Positions 55,086-63,902 of a stretch of 64,000 nucleotides of DNA are shown one piece after another. The DNA lies in assembly GCA_046484405.1 (NCBI GenBank), contig JAWOIX010000034.1, positions 1 to 64,000 of the forward strand, given 5' to 3'. The position numbers and the translations under genes are program-made. This DNA comes from Pelovirga sp046484405. Its GTDB lineage: Bacteria > Desulfobacterota > Desulfuromonadia > Desulfuromonadales > Geopsychrobacteraceae. The notes beneath the pieces are model-generated. The model made no database searches. It saw nothing but the letters and a program-made list of their open reading frames with translations, and was not told the origin of the DNA. Each line of letters starts with the position of its first letter. Position 1 is the stretch's first letter.

Positions 55086-56264
55086 ATGCCCCTGCGCCAA
55101 CACGCCGAGCTCTTGCCGGTTATTCTGACGTCGATTCTCGCCCTCTCCGCCCTCTATGCTCCGCAGCCGCTGCTGCCGTTGCTGCAGGCCGAGTTCGCCA
55201 TCAGTCGTGAGGCGGCGGCGGCGCTGACGACGGTGACCTTCATTCCCCTGGCCCTGGCGCCACTGGTCTATGGCTACCTGCTCGAAACCATTTCGCCGAT
55301 CCACATTCTCAGGATTGCCGTGCCCTTGCTGGCCGTCTCCGCGCTGTTCTTCGCCGTCGCTGCCAGCTATCCCCAGCTCGTTGCCATCCGCCTGTTTCAG
55401 GGACTGCTGATTCCGGCCCTGCTGACCTCGCTGATGACCTGGCTGTCAGCCCGCTCAAGTGCTGAATCCCTGCAGCGCACCATGGCGCTGTATATCGCCG
55501 CGACGATTTTCGGCGGATTTGCCGGACGGGCGATGTCGGGACTGATTGCCAATCTGCTCGGCTGGCGTTTCAGCTTTATCGCCCTGGCCATAAGCCTGCT
55601 GGTCGCCTTTGTCCTGCTGTTGAGGCTCCGGCCGGCGAGCGGCACCCGCTTTGTCCGTCCGCAACCCCGGGCGATGCTCGAGGTGCTGCGCAAACCGAAT
55701 TTTCTCCCCCTCTACCTCGGCGTGTTCTGCCTGTTCCTGGTCTTTTCGGCGGTGATGAACTTCATCCCTTTTCGGCTTACCGAACTCAGTGACAAGGCCG
55801 ATTCCATGCGCATCGGACTGATGTACTCCGGTTATATGATGGGGATCGTCACGTCCCTCGGTGCGCCCTGGTTCATCAAGCGTCTCGGCGGTGAGATCAA
55901 CACTATCCGCGGTGGGCTGCTGGTACTGGCGGTCATCCTGGCAGGTCTTGCCACCCCCTGGATCGGGGTCTTGTTTGCCGCCATGTTTTTTTTCTGCGGA
56001 GCGATGTTCCTGGTCCACACCACCGCATCGGGACTGGTCAACCAGATGGCTGGCAACGAACACCGCGGCCTGACCAACGGCCTCTACGTCTCTTTTTACT
56101 ACGCTGGCGGCAGTATTGGCTCCTTCGCACCGGGCATTGTCTACCGGCAGTTCGGCTGGAGCATGTTTCTGCTGGCGCTGGCACTGGTCTGCCTGGCCGG
56201 CTATGCCAGTTGCCGCTGGATCAACAGGGCAGCTCCCGCCGCCACAACCACAGAGAGGTCATGA
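55086..56264 (+). CDS. MFS transporter, YnfM-like
   Basis: The 392-aa protein has twelve predicted helices and the YnfM/YybF-branch start (LSALYAPQPLLPLLQAEFAIS). Substrate unknown; drug or metabolite export is likely. It lies 92 bases after dmeF and 3 bases before the CvfB-like gene. Confidence 0.83.
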   Translation: MPLRQHAELLPVILTSILALSALYAPQPLLPLLQAEFAISREAAAALTTVTFIPLALAPLVYGYLLETISPIHILRIAVPLLAVSALFFAVAASYPQLVAIRLFQGLLIPALLTSLMTWLSARSSAESLQRTMALYIAATIFGGFAGRAMSGLIANLLGWRFSFIALAISLLVAFVLLLRLRPASGTRFVRPQPRAMLEVLRKPNFLPLYLGVFCLFLVFSAVMNFIPFRLTELSDKADSMRIGLMYSGYMMGIVTSLGAPWFIKRLGGEINTIRGGLLVLAVILAGLATPWIGVLFAAMFFFCGAMFLVHTTASGLVNQMAGNEHRGLTNGLYVSFYYAGGSIGSFAPGIVYRQFGWSMFLLALALVCLAGYASCRWINRAAPAATTTERS

Positions 56265-56267
56265 CCG

Positions 56268-57095
56268 ATGCTGCTTTCAGGGTACAGTTACGATTTGCCG
56301 GTTGTGCGCATCAGCAGTGAAGGGGCCTGGCTGGATGCCGCCGGAGAGGAATTGCTGCTGCCACAACGGGAAGTTCCCGCCGGGCTCACAACCGGAGCAA
56401 CGATCAACGTGTTTCTCTATTACGATCGCCGCCAAAGATTGCTTGCGACGCTGACACCCCCGGTGGCGCAGGTGGGAGAATTCGCCCTGCTCCAGGTGAA
56501 AAGCCGCGGGGCCAAGGGGGCCTTCCTCAACTGGGGCCTGGAGAAGGATCTTTTTGTTCCCGACCAGGAACAGGCCGAACCGATGCTGGTCGGTCGCTCC
56601 TACCTTGTGCGGATCTGCCATGATCGGGAAAACCGGCCGATGGCCTCAAGCCGCCTCGACAAGTTTCTCCTCCAGGACAACCGTGATCTGCAACCCGGGG
56701 ATCGCGTCAACCTGCAGATCTGGATGTTTACCGATCTCGGGGCAAAAGTGATCGTCAACCACCTCTACAGCGCCCTGCTCTATCGTGATGATCTTCTCCC
56801 CGGGCTCAAGCGCGGGGATCAGCTCAGCGGTTATGTCAGCAGGATCCGGGATGACGGCAAAATCGATGTCACCCTGCAGCCGCCCGGCGCCGCCGGCATC
56901 GAGGCGGCGCGCGCCGTTCTGCTGGAACATCTGCGCCGCCAGGGGTTTCTGCCGCTGACCGACCAGAGTCCGCCGGAAGTGATCCGCAGCCAGCTCGGGT
57001 TAAGCAAGAAACTGTTCAAAAAAGCCCTTGGGGGGCTCTACAAGGAAGGCAAGGTCGTCCTTGAACAGGACGGAATCAGGTTACTGACCGACTAG
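56268..57095 (+). CDS. CvfB/YitL-type S1 RNA-binding protein
   Basis: The 275-aa protein has tandem S1-like modules (VGEFALLQVKSRGAKGAFLNWGLEKDLFVP; GDQLSGYVSRIRDDGKIDVTLQP) and a C-terminal winged helix (LGLSKKLFKKALGGLYKEGKV). This is the CvfB arrangement, a virulence/expression regulator that binds RNA in Gram-positives. It is the last gene of this plus-strand run. Confidence 0.85.
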   Translation: MLLSGYSYDLPVVRISSEGAWLDAAGEELLLPQREVPAGLTTGATINVFLYYDRRQRLLATLTPPVAQVGEFALLQVKSRGAKGAFLNWGLEKDLFVPDQEQAEPMLVGRSYLVRICHDRENRPMASSRLDKFLLQDNRDLQPGDRVNLQIWMFTDLGAKVIVNHLYSALLYRDDLLPGLKRGDQLSGYVSRIRDDGKIDVTLQPPGAAGIEAARAVLLEHLRRQGFLPLTDQSPPEVIRSQLGLSKKLFKKALGGLYKEGKVVLEQDGIRLLTD

Positions 57096-57294
57096 TGGGC
57101 GCCAGGGGCCCGGTTGCGAAGCGGCCGCTGGAAAGTTGAACGGCCACTCTTCCAGCCGTCAGGGAAAACCGTAGAGCATTTTTTAAAACAGCGTTTTTCA
57201 TTAGTTCCTTGAGTTTTTACGGCAAATTCTGGTAGTTAATACCTTTGATGTTGAACGTCGTTATGGATTGTTCATCACACCAAAGGAGGAACCG

Positions 57295-58362
57295 ATGAAA
57301 AGAAGCTGGAAGCGCATACTGGTAGTGCTGGTGCTGGCCATGGCCGTTTCTTTCAACGTTCACGCCGCTGAGCAGAAGGTCGTCTGGAAGCTGGCGATGA
57401 CCTGGGGAGCGACCCTGCACCCCTTTACCACAGCGGTGGAGAGCATGGCGAGCATGGTCGAGAAGATGAGTGATGGTAATTTCATCATTCGCATTGACTC
57501 CGCCAATCGCCACAAGTCTCCTTTCGGGGTCCTTGACATGGTCAAGGCCGGCCAGTATGAGATGGCCCACACCGCCTCTTATTACTGGAAGGGAAAAGAC
57601 GTCAACCTCCTGCCCTTCACCACGATGCCTTTCGGCATGACGGCACCGGAACAATACGCCTGGTTTTACTACGGTGGCGGCATGGAACTGATGCAAAGAG
57701 CCTATGCTCCCCACAATATGTATTCCTTCCCCGGCGGCAACACCGGCAACCAGATGGGCGGCTGGTTCCGCAAGGAGATCAATACCCTGGATGACTTAAA
57801 GGGACTGAAGATGCGCATTCCCGGATTTGCCGGGGAGGTTCTGGCCGAACTGGGGACCGTCGTCACCAATATTGCGCCGGGAGAACTCTATACCGCGCTG
57901 GATCGCGGCACCATCGATGCCCTGGAGTGGGTTGGCCCGGGGATGGACATCAAGCTGGGTTTTCACAAGGTCGCCCCCTACTACTATACCGGCTGGCACG
58001 AGCCGGCAACCGAGCTTCAGTTTCTTGTCAACCAGAAGGCCTTCGATGGACTGCCTGAGCATTACAAGGAAATTTTGCGGGTTGCCATGCGCACCGCCTC
58101 CTATGACATGTATGCCCAGAACTATCATGAAAGTGCCATCGCCTGGGATGAGATCGCGACCGAGTATCCCCATATCAAAATCAAAACCTTCTCCAGGGAA
58201 ATCATCGACGCGATGAAGGCTGCCAACGAAAAGCTGCTCAAAGAGATGTCGGCAACCAACCCACTGTTCAAGGAAACCATGGAATCCCAGGCGGCATACA
58301 TGAAAAAGGCCCGGGTCTGGACACAGATTTCCGACTTTGATTATCTGAAGGACAATCTGTAG
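57295..58362 (+). CDS. dctP: TRAP transporter solute-binding protein (DctP/TakP-like)
   Basis: The 355-aa periplasmic protein has a signal peptide (about residues 1-24, ending NVHAA) and the DctP fold. The GGWFRKEINTLDDLKGLKMRIPG, ALDRGTIDALEWVGPG and GWHEPATELQFLVN segments resemble the TakP/FcbT1 branch that binds alpha-keto acids or aromatic acids through a conserved Arg and a bound cation. AAAGGAGGAACCG precedes the ATG. A terminator follows the gene, so the binding protein is made in excess of the membrane subunits. Confidence 0.92.
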   Translation: MKRSWKRILVVLVLAMAVSFNVHAAEQKVVWKLAMTWGATLHPFTTAVESMASMVEKMSDGNFIIRIDSANRHKSPFGVLDMVKAGQYEMAHTASYYWKGKDVNLLPFTTMPFGMTAPEQYAWFYYGGGMELMQRAYAPHNMYSFPGGNTGNQMGGWFRKEINTLDDLKGLKMRIPGFAGEVLAELGTVVTNIAPGELYTALDRGTIDALEWVGPGMDIKLGFHKVAPYYYTGWHEPATELQFLVNQKAFDGLPEHYKEILRVAMRTASYDMYAQNYHESAIAWDEIATEYPHIKIKTFSREIIDAMKAANEKLLKEMSATNPLFKETMESQAAYMKKARVWTQISDFDYLKDNL

Positions 58363-58379
58363 ATCTTCCGTTGCTGACA

Positions 58380-58415
58380 GGGTGGCTGCCGTTCAGGCAG
58401 CCACCCTTTTTATTT
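58380..58415 (+). terminator. Intra-operon terminator between dctP and dctQ
   Basis: A perfect 11-bp stem (GGGTGGCTGCC with GGCAGCCACCC, 5-base loop) followed by TTTTTATTT lies 18 bases after dctP. Partial read-through would set the higher expression of the binding protein. Confidence 0.92.
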
Positions 58416-58566
58416 GTCCCGTAACGGCTCTGCCAAGGGCACAAGATCTTTACCGCCGCGCCGGGTCCGGTCACAAACGGGCCTGGAGCTTGCTTTGCGC
58501 GACCACGGCTGTGCAGCGGTGACAGATGCGTCATGACACGGACCAACGACGTCGAGAAGGAAGAGA

Positions 58567-59088
58567 ATGTTATTAAAAGCGGAGCGTTTTTTTGACAAAA
58601 TGGCTGACTGGATTGGTCATTTTTGTGGAATCTTCATGATCCTGCTGATGGTGAACGTTTTTTATAATGTTGTCATGCGTTATTTTTTCAGAAGCGGCTC
58701 AATCGGCATGCAGGAACTGGAATGGCACTTCTTCTCCCTGATTATCCTGTTCGGCATTTCCTACGCCCTCAAGGAAGATGGCCACGTCCGGGTCGATGTC
58801 ATTTATGACCGTTTGCTGCCAAAGACCAAAGCGGCGATCAATATATTCGGCGCCATCGTGTTTCTCCTGCCGCTGTCCCTGCTGATTGCGACCGGTTCAA
58901 CCGAGTTTGTCATGGAAGCCTATCGCAGCGGCGAAGGCAGTGGTGACCCGGGAGGTCTTCCCTATCGCTGGCTGATCAAAGGCATCATCCCGCTGTCCTT
59001 TTACCTGCTAATTTTTATCAACTTCGGCTTTATCATCAAGAATATCAACATCTACCGCTCCTCCGGGCGGATCTCAGAGGAGGCTTGA
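58567..59088 (+). CDS. dctQ: TRAP transporter small membrane subunit
   Basis: The 173-aa protein has four helices, with FYNVVMRYFFRSGSIGMQELEWHFF and GISYALKEDGHVRVDVIYDRL being the DctQ signatures. It joins the large DctM subunit to make the Na+-dependent membrane domain. GAAGGAAGAG precedes the ATG. dctM begins 1 base after its stop. Confidence 0.93.
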   Translation: MLLKAERFFDKMADWIGHFCGIFMILLMVNVFYNVVMRYFFRSGSIGMQELEWHFFSLIILFGISYALKEDGHVRVDVIYDRLLPKTKAAINIFGAIVFLLPLSLLIATGSTEFVMEAYRSGEGSGDPGGLPYRWLIKGIIPLSFYLLIFINFGFIIKNINIYRSSGRISEEA

Positions 59089-59089
59089 C

Positions 59090-60436
59090 ATGGTCGGGAT
59101 TATCATGTTTTTTGCCGCCCTGCTGATGCTGCTGCTGGGCTTTCCCGTCGCCTTCACCTTTGGTGCGGTGGCGGTCTTCTTTGCCATGATCGGTGGCGTG
59201 GTGGAATCATTCCAGTACGGCGGAACCATCATGGAAGGGATCACGATCGGCAAAAATATGTTCGGATTCATGCCGTTCCGGATTTTTTCCATCATGCAGA
59301 ACACCATACTGATGGCCGTTCCCCTGTTCATCTTCATGGGTATCGTTCTGCAACGCACCAAGCTGGCCGAACGCCTGCTGGAGTCGATGGGCTTTCTCTT
59401 TGGTGAAATCCGCGGCGGGCTGGCCATCAGCACTGTTCTGGTCGGGGCGCTGCTGGCAGCGTCAACCGGCGTCGTCGGTGCCAGCGTCGTGGCGATGGGC
59501 GTTATCTCGTTGCCGGTGATGATCAAATACGGCTACAGCAAGGAACTGGCGACGGGGACAATCTGCGCTGCCGGAACCCTGGGTCAGATCATTCCCCCGT
59601 CCATTGTCCTGATCATTTTAGGTGATGTGTTTCAGGTTCCGGTAGGGGATCTCTTTAAAGCCGCTCTCTTTCCGGGATTGATGCTGGTCGCCGGCTATGT
59701 CCTCTTTATTCTGCTCATCGCTTTTTTCGTGAAAAAACTGGCACCGCCGATTCAGATCACCAGCACGGAGAAGAAGAGCAAGCAAATTCTCAATGCCCTG
59801 TTTGCCGTCGCGCCCCCGCTGGTTCTGATCGTGATGGTCCTGGGATCGATTTTTACCGGCGTTGCAACCCCGACGGAGTCATCCGCCGTTGGCTGTATCG
59901 GTGCCGTGGTGCTGGCGTTGCTCTATCGTGCGTTTTCCTTTGAAATGCTGCACCGCTCGGCACTTGAAACGGTCAAGGTCACGGCGATGGTGTTTGGCAT
60001 CCTGATCGGCGCCACGGCCTTCTCGATGGTATTCTCCTATACCGGGGGAGAGGAAATTGTTGAACATTTCATGCTCAGCCTGCCCGGGGAAATGTGGGGC
60101 TTTATCATCTTTTCGATGATCTCCGTTCTGATCCTCGGCTTCTTCATCGACTTTGTCGAAATCTCCTATATCATCGTCCCGATCCTCGCACCGATCGCCG
60201 ATGCAATCGGTATCAACCCGATCTGGTTCGCGATTCTGATCGCCATGAACCTGCAGACATCCTTCCTCACCCCCCCCTTCGGGTTCAGCCTCTTTTATCT
60301 CAAAGGTGTCGCCCCCCCGGAGATCAGGACCGTGGATATTTACCGCGGCGTTGTTCCCTTTATTCTGATCCAGATCCTGGTGTTGATGTTCCTCATGTTT
60401 TATCCCGAATTTTTCGGCATAGAGACACTGCGCTGA
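59090..60436 (+). CDS. dctM: TRAP transporter large membrane subunit
   Basis: The 448-aa protein has about twelve helices and the DctM motifs GFPVAFTFGAVAV, FIFMGIVLQRTKLAERLL, ASTGVVGASVVAMGVISLP, and GTICAAGTLGQIIPPSI, plus FGFSLFYLKGVAPPEI near the C-terminus. It is the ion-coupled transport subunit. Translationally coupled to dctQ. Confidence 0.94.
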   Translation: MVGIIMFFAALLMLLLGFPVAFTFGAVAVFFAMIGGVVESFQYGGTIMEGITIGKNMFGFMPFRIFSIMQNTILMAVPLFIFMGIVLQRTKLAERLLESMGFLFGEIRGGLAISTVLVGALLAASTGVVGASVVAMGVISLPVMIKYGYSKELATGTICAAGTLGQIIPPSIVLIILGDVFQVPVGDLFKAALFPGLMLVAGYVLFILLIAFFVKKLAPPIQITSTEKKSKQILNALFAVAPPLVLIVMVLGSIFTGVATPTESSAVGCIGAVVLALLYRAFSFEMLHRSALETVKVTAMVFGILIGATAFSMVFSYTGGEEIVEHFMLSLPGEMWGFIIFSMISVLILGFFIDFVEISYIIVPILAPIADAIGINPIWFAILIAMNLQTSFLTPPFGFSLFYLKGVAPPEIRTVDIYRGVVPFILIQILVLMFLMFYPEFFGIETLR

Positions 60437-60463
60437 GGCGCGCTACGGGCACGCCGCCGCGGC

Positions 60464-60880
60464 TCAAGGACCGGCCGGGTGGCGCTTGAGAGCCTGGTGA
60501 ATTTCCTCGGGCAATTGCGGACGCCCCCTGGCGTTGAGACCGGTGCCGGTGACCCGTGCCTTGAGAATCAGCTCCTCATCGGGAAGCCGGTAGATGTCCT
60601 GGAGAAAGCGGTAGCGCAGCGGCGAAATCCGTTCAAGCATCACCCCGACGACAAAGTGCTCACCACTGTAGAGCGAACGCCGATAGTCAATTTCGGCACG
60701 GATAATCACCAGGCTGACCTGCCGTCTGACCAGCTCGGCAAAATCCAGTCCGAGCTGCTTGATGAATTCATGTCGAGAGTGTTCCAGGTAGTTCAGGTAT
60801 ACCGCGTTATTGACATGCCCCTGCATGTCGCACTCGTAGTCCCTCACCTGAAATTCCAGTTTAAAATCATACTGCTTCAT
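60464..60880 (-). CDS. Hot-dog fold acyl-CoA thioesterase (YbgC/4HBT-like)
   Basis: The 138-aa protein has the 4-hydroxybenzoyl-CoA thioesterase signature FQVRDYECDMQGHVNNAVYLNYLEHSRHEFI, with an acidic residue and HxxN in the active-site region. It hydrolyses acyl-CoA or acyl-ACP thioesters; the substrate is unknown. I take the ATG at 60880, which gives the usual family length. It is convergent with dctM. Confidence 0.86.
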   Translation of the reverse strand: MKQYDFKLEFQVRDYECDMQGHVNNAVYLNYLEHSRHEFIKQLGLDFAELVRRQVSLVIIRAEIDYRRSLYSGEHFVVGVMLERISPLRYRFLQDIYRLPDEELILKARVTGTGLNARGRPQLPEEIHQALKRHPAGP

Positions 60881-61037
60881 CGCCAGACCCCCTTTACCCC
60901 CAAGGGTGCAGCATAGGGTTGTGCCGCTCAGGGTGCAACCAAAAACGTGCCGCGCGCCAGCATTGCCCGACCGGTGATCGTAGCAAACAGCGAGCGCACC
61001 GCACCGGAATCCCACATGAAAGATGTTGTTTTTATTC

Positions 61038-61066
61038 TTGACAACAACACTGGTGATTTTTATAGT
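61038..61066 (+). promoter_or_regulatory. Consensus sigma70 promoter of the Rrf2 regulator
   Basis: TTGACA (61038-61043) and TATAGT (61061-61066) are separated by 17 bases, about 30 bases before the start codon. The AT-rich sequence between and after them is where an autoregulatory Rrf2 site would be expected. Confidence 0.8.
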
Positions 61067-61096
61067 ACGGAATCATTCATTTACTGGAGGAGCTTC

Positions 61097-61573
61097 ATGA
61101 AACTATCGACAAAAAGCCGCTATGGCGTCCGTGCACTCTTTGACATGGCCTATCACGCCGGCTCGATGCCTGCCCAGATCAAGGACATCTCCCGCCGGCA
61201 GAACATATCACCGCGCTACCTTGAACAGATTTTTCAGGATTTGAAAAAAGGAGGATTGCTGAAAAGCCGGCGCGGCCCGCAAGGGGGGTACAGTCTGGCC
61301 AGGCCGCCACACCAGATCACCGTCAAGGAGATCATCCTGGCGGCGGAAGGAGAGCTTCTCCTGGTCAACTGTGTCAAGGGGCGGCGCAAGGATGGCGAAG
61401 CGCAGCCCTGCTGCGAGTTCGACAATCAATGCCTGACCCAGCGCATCTGGGCTGAAGGAAGCCGGCTGCTGGGTGATTATTTCGACTCGATTTCCCTCAA
61501 GGACCTGTGCGACCAGGGGCAGCAGATGGGGCTGGAAAAGGAACTCGATCACCGCTTCATGTATTTCATCTGA
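61097..61573 (+). CDS. Rrf2-family regulator (IscR/CymR-like)
   Basis: The 158-aa protein starts MKLSTKSRYGVRALFDMAYH, the N-terminal winged-helix DNA-binding region of Rrf2 proteins, with the wing GPQGGYSLARPP. The middle has Cys residues at the Fe-S positions (NCVKG, then PCCEFDNQC), consistent with an IscR-like [2Fe-2S] sensor, though spacing differs from E. coli IscR. GGAGGAG precedes the ATG. No isc or cys gene is adjacent. Confidence 0.85.
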   Translation: MKLSTKSRYGVRALFDMAYHAGSMPAQIKDISRRQNISPRYLEQIFQDLKKGGLLKSRRGPQGGYSLARPPHQITVKEIILAAEGELLLVNCVKGRRKDGEAQPCCEFDNQCLTQRIWAEGSRLLGDYFDSISLKDLCDQGQQMGLEKELDHRFMYFI

Positions 61574-61704
61574 CCGCTTGACCGGCAAGCGCAACAAACT
61601 TGAGTGCGGCAGAAAGTCCGCTGTCACAATGACAGTGGCCTCTTCAGGGGACGGCACTGGCTTCCCCCCTCATGCTGTTTTCGTGTATCTGTCAAGGAGA
61701 GTCC

Positions 61705-62127
61705 ATGTCAAAAGGTAGCGCGCTGTTAGCCGTCTGTTTTGTCGCCGGTCTCCTCGGAGCACTGATCAGCAGACTGTGTCTGTGGGCCGGCGCAGAATGG
61801 GGCCTGACACGGATCCTGAACGTCAAGCTCTTCTTTCCCCTGAATCTCTCCGCACTCTACCCCGCGCTGTTTGCCGGGGGCCTCTGGGGACTGCTTTACT
61901 TTTTTACCATCGCCTCTCCCCGCACCAGGCGCCACTGGGTGCGCAAAGGGCTGTGGTGTTCCCTGGTGCCGGCCATGGTCGCGATCTTTTATCTCTATCC
62001 GCAGGTTCATCATCGCGGCATTGGCGGAATGGACCTCGGGCTCTTCACTCCGGGGTTCATCCTTGTCGAATACCTGATCTGGGGACTCTTTACCGGCTTT
62101 TTCGCCCGGCTACTATGGGGGCGTTGA
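61705..62127 (+). CDS. Hypothetical membrane protein
   Basis: The 140-aa protein has three or four hydrophobic helices (ALLAVCFVAGLLGALISRLCLWAG; LYPALFAGGLWGLLYFFTI; GLWCSLVPAMVAIFYLYP; ILVEYLIWGLFTGFFARLLW). No family recognised. CAAGGAGAG precedes the ATG. The nuclease gene starts 3 bases after the stop. Confidence 0.6.
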   Translation: MSKGSALLAVCFVAGLLGALISRLCLWAGAEWGLTRILNVKLFFPLNLSALYPALFAGGLWGLLYFFTIASPRTRRHWVRKGLWCSLVPAMVAIFYLYPQVHHRGIGGMDLGLFTPGFILVEYLIWGLFTGFFARLLWGR

Positions 62128-62130
62128 CCG

Positions 62131-62682
62131 TTGCGCAGTCCGCTGCCGGTTCTCCTGCTTGTACTTCTGCTCCTGCTCCCGACCGCCTGTCACCACGCCG
62201 CCGCAACGACCGGACGCGTCACCTGGGTCTATGACGGCGATACCATCGAGGTCGCTGACCTCGGCCGCGTGCGCCTGTTGGGCATCGACGTCCCGGAATC
62301 CGCCGCATCCGATCGTGACCGCTTTTATCAACGGCAGTTCCGGATCGCTGCACCGACCTTGCGCAGCGTCGCTCGCCAGGCAAAAGAATTCGTCATGACA
62401 AAAAGCCACGGCAGGACGGTGCGTCTTGAGTTTGACCGGCAGCGGACAGACGCCTACGGGAGGCTGCTGGCCTATGTTTATCTGCCGGATGGCGAGCTGC
62501 TCAATCTTGCCCTGATCGACAGAGGTCTGGCGACGGTGTTTCGCCGGGCTGATTTCGTGCGCAAGGAACAATTCTTCGCTGCGGAAAGAACGGCACGTGA
62601 CCGGCAGATCGGAATCTGGCAGAAAAGAGCCGAAGACCCTGACGCCGCCCCTCAGGAGCGCTTGCGCCCGGCGGTCAGGTAG
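62131..62682 (+). CDS. Staphylococcal nuclease-like exported lipoprotein
   Basis: The 183-aa protein has a hydrophobic signal with a lipobox-like PTAC and the SNase fold: VYDGDTIEV, RLLGIDVPE and RTDAYGRLLAYVYL, with the catalytic Arg/Glu positions retained. It probably cuts nucleic acid in the periplasm with Ca2+. The start is a TTG at 62131 with GGGGGCG upstream. Its 3' end overlaps the convergent gene by 31 bases. Confidence 0.86.
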   Translation: MRSPLPVLLLVLLLLLPTACHHAAATTGRVTWVYDGDTIEVADLGRVRLLGIDVPESAASDRDRFYQRQFRIAAPTLRSVARQAKEFVMTKSHGRTVRLEFDRQRTDAYGRLLAYVYLPDGELLNLALIDRGLATVFRRADFVRKEQFFAAERTARDRQIGIWQKRAEDPDAAPQERLRPAVR

Positions 62683-63125
62683 GTAAGGATCAGCTGGTCG
62701 AGACTGGCCGGAGCGGCGGTCCGGGAGCGGCCGGAGCTGTCAGGACCGGGGGTGTAAGCGGCGTCCTCCGCTGGTGCCGGACGCGCTGTGGGGGTGGTCG
62801 CGGTGGCCGCCGTTGATGCTCGCGCAGGCACCGCTGCCGAAGCGCCGGCAAGGGGGATCCCCAGGTCAGCAATGCGCTGATCGAATTCCCCGCGGGTCAA
62901 GCTCCGCAACATGCCTTTATGCTGTTCCTTCGCCAGTTCTTCAACCACCTGGTCAAGGTTTTCCACCTTGACGATATCGGCATAGAGGGTTTTTTTGGAC
63001 GAGATGATAATTCCGGCGTGGTAGAGCAGGGTCACCAGCTGCGGCCGCTGGCGACCACTGTCTTCCGTCTGGACGTGAAAGATCGTTCCCCGATAGGTCA
63101 CATTGTGATTATATCCAACAATCAT
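62652..63125 (-). CDS. Conserved hypothetical protein with Ala/Pro/Thr-rich tail
   Basis: The 157-aa protein starts MIVGYNHNVTYRGTIFHVQTEDSG, a soluble domain of about 90 residues including KTLYADIVKVENLDQVVEELAKEQHKGML, followed by a low-complexity Ala/Thr/Pro tail (about residues 92-140) and a short end. The domain recurs in related Deltaproteobacteria with no known role. ATG at 63125 opens the conserved block. It is on the same strand as the GerMN gene and convergent with the nuclease. Confidence 0.65.
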   Translation of the reverse strand: MIVGYNHNVTYRGTIFHVQTEDSGRQRPQLVTLLYHAGIIISSKKTLYADIVKVENLDQVVEELAKEQHKGMLRSLTRGEFDQRIADLGIPLAGASAAVPARASTAATATTPTARPAPAEDAAYTPGPDSSGRSRTAAPASLDQLILTYLTAGRKRS

Positions 63126-63227
63126 TGCCCGCCCCTTGACCTTGCATAACGGTTCGCTGCTGTTCTGGTTATACTCCAAACCTGGCATGGCGGCAACCGC
63201 TCCTGAGCGCGGCCTCAGGAGCGCCGA

Positions 63228-63878
63228 TCAGTTACGCTGTTCGCCGGACTGCTGGATAATGTCCTCGATACTCAACCCCTCTGCTGCAGGCCTGGTCTGA
63301 GACGCTTCTTCCCGACCACTGAGCGGTGGCTGGGTCAACGCATAGTCGGCCGTAACCGGCCGGTCAATCCTGACATGCCCCTTCAACGTCTGGCGCACCT
63401 CCGACTCAATCAGAATCTGCAGTTGCCGCAGATAGGGAAAGCTCTCGCTCAAACTGATGATCAGACTGTGAATCGTCAGCAGCTCGGACAGGCTTCCCCC
63501 CGGGTGAAGATCGCTGAGATGGTGGGAGAAGTTGATCCGCACCAGGTCATTCTCCACCTCGACACCAAGGATCCGGGTGGCCGCCGGCAACACCGGGATC
63601 CCCTCTCCCGTCGGTCCGGCGATCAACTGCTGCAACAGGCCCAGGATACAGCCACTGTCCTCTTCACAACCGGGGATTGTCTGTTCTACCCGCTGCAGGT
63701 AGCGTCCATCGGGTTCGGCAAAATAGAGGATCACTGCACGTGGCGGCAGGGCTTCTTCAACGATGACCGGCAGCTGGGCGGTTTCCTTTTCGCCGTGCTG
63801 GAAGAACCAGCCGATCCCGTAACCGAGCAGAATGCCGATACCGAGTACGGCAGCCAGACCAATCAGGAGATTTTTCAT
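63228..63878 (-). CDS. GerMN-domain membrane-anchored protein
   Basis: The 216-aa protein has one N-terminal helix (LLIGLAAVLGIGILLGYGIGWFF) and a GerMN domain (VILYFAEPDGRYLQRVEQ, a PTGEGIPVLPAATRI segment, and VENDLVRINFSHHL). GerMN proteins bind peptidoglycan. AGGGAG precedes the ATG at 63878. It lies 24 bases downstream of the probable murI end, suggesting a cell-wall pair. Confidence 0.82.
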   Translation of the reverse strand: MKNLLIGLAAVLGIGILLGYGIGWFFQHGEKETAQLPVIVEEALPPRAVILYFAEPDGRYLQRVEQTIPGCEEDSGCILGLLQQLIAGPTGEGIPVLPAATRILGVEVENDLVRINFSHHLSDLHPGGSLSELLTIHSLIISLSESFPYLRQLQILIESEVRQTLKGHVRIDRPVTADYALTQPPLSGREEASQTRPAAEGLSIEDIIQQSGEQRN

Positions 63879-63902
63879 AGGCACTCCCTTGGATGGGTGA
63901 AA

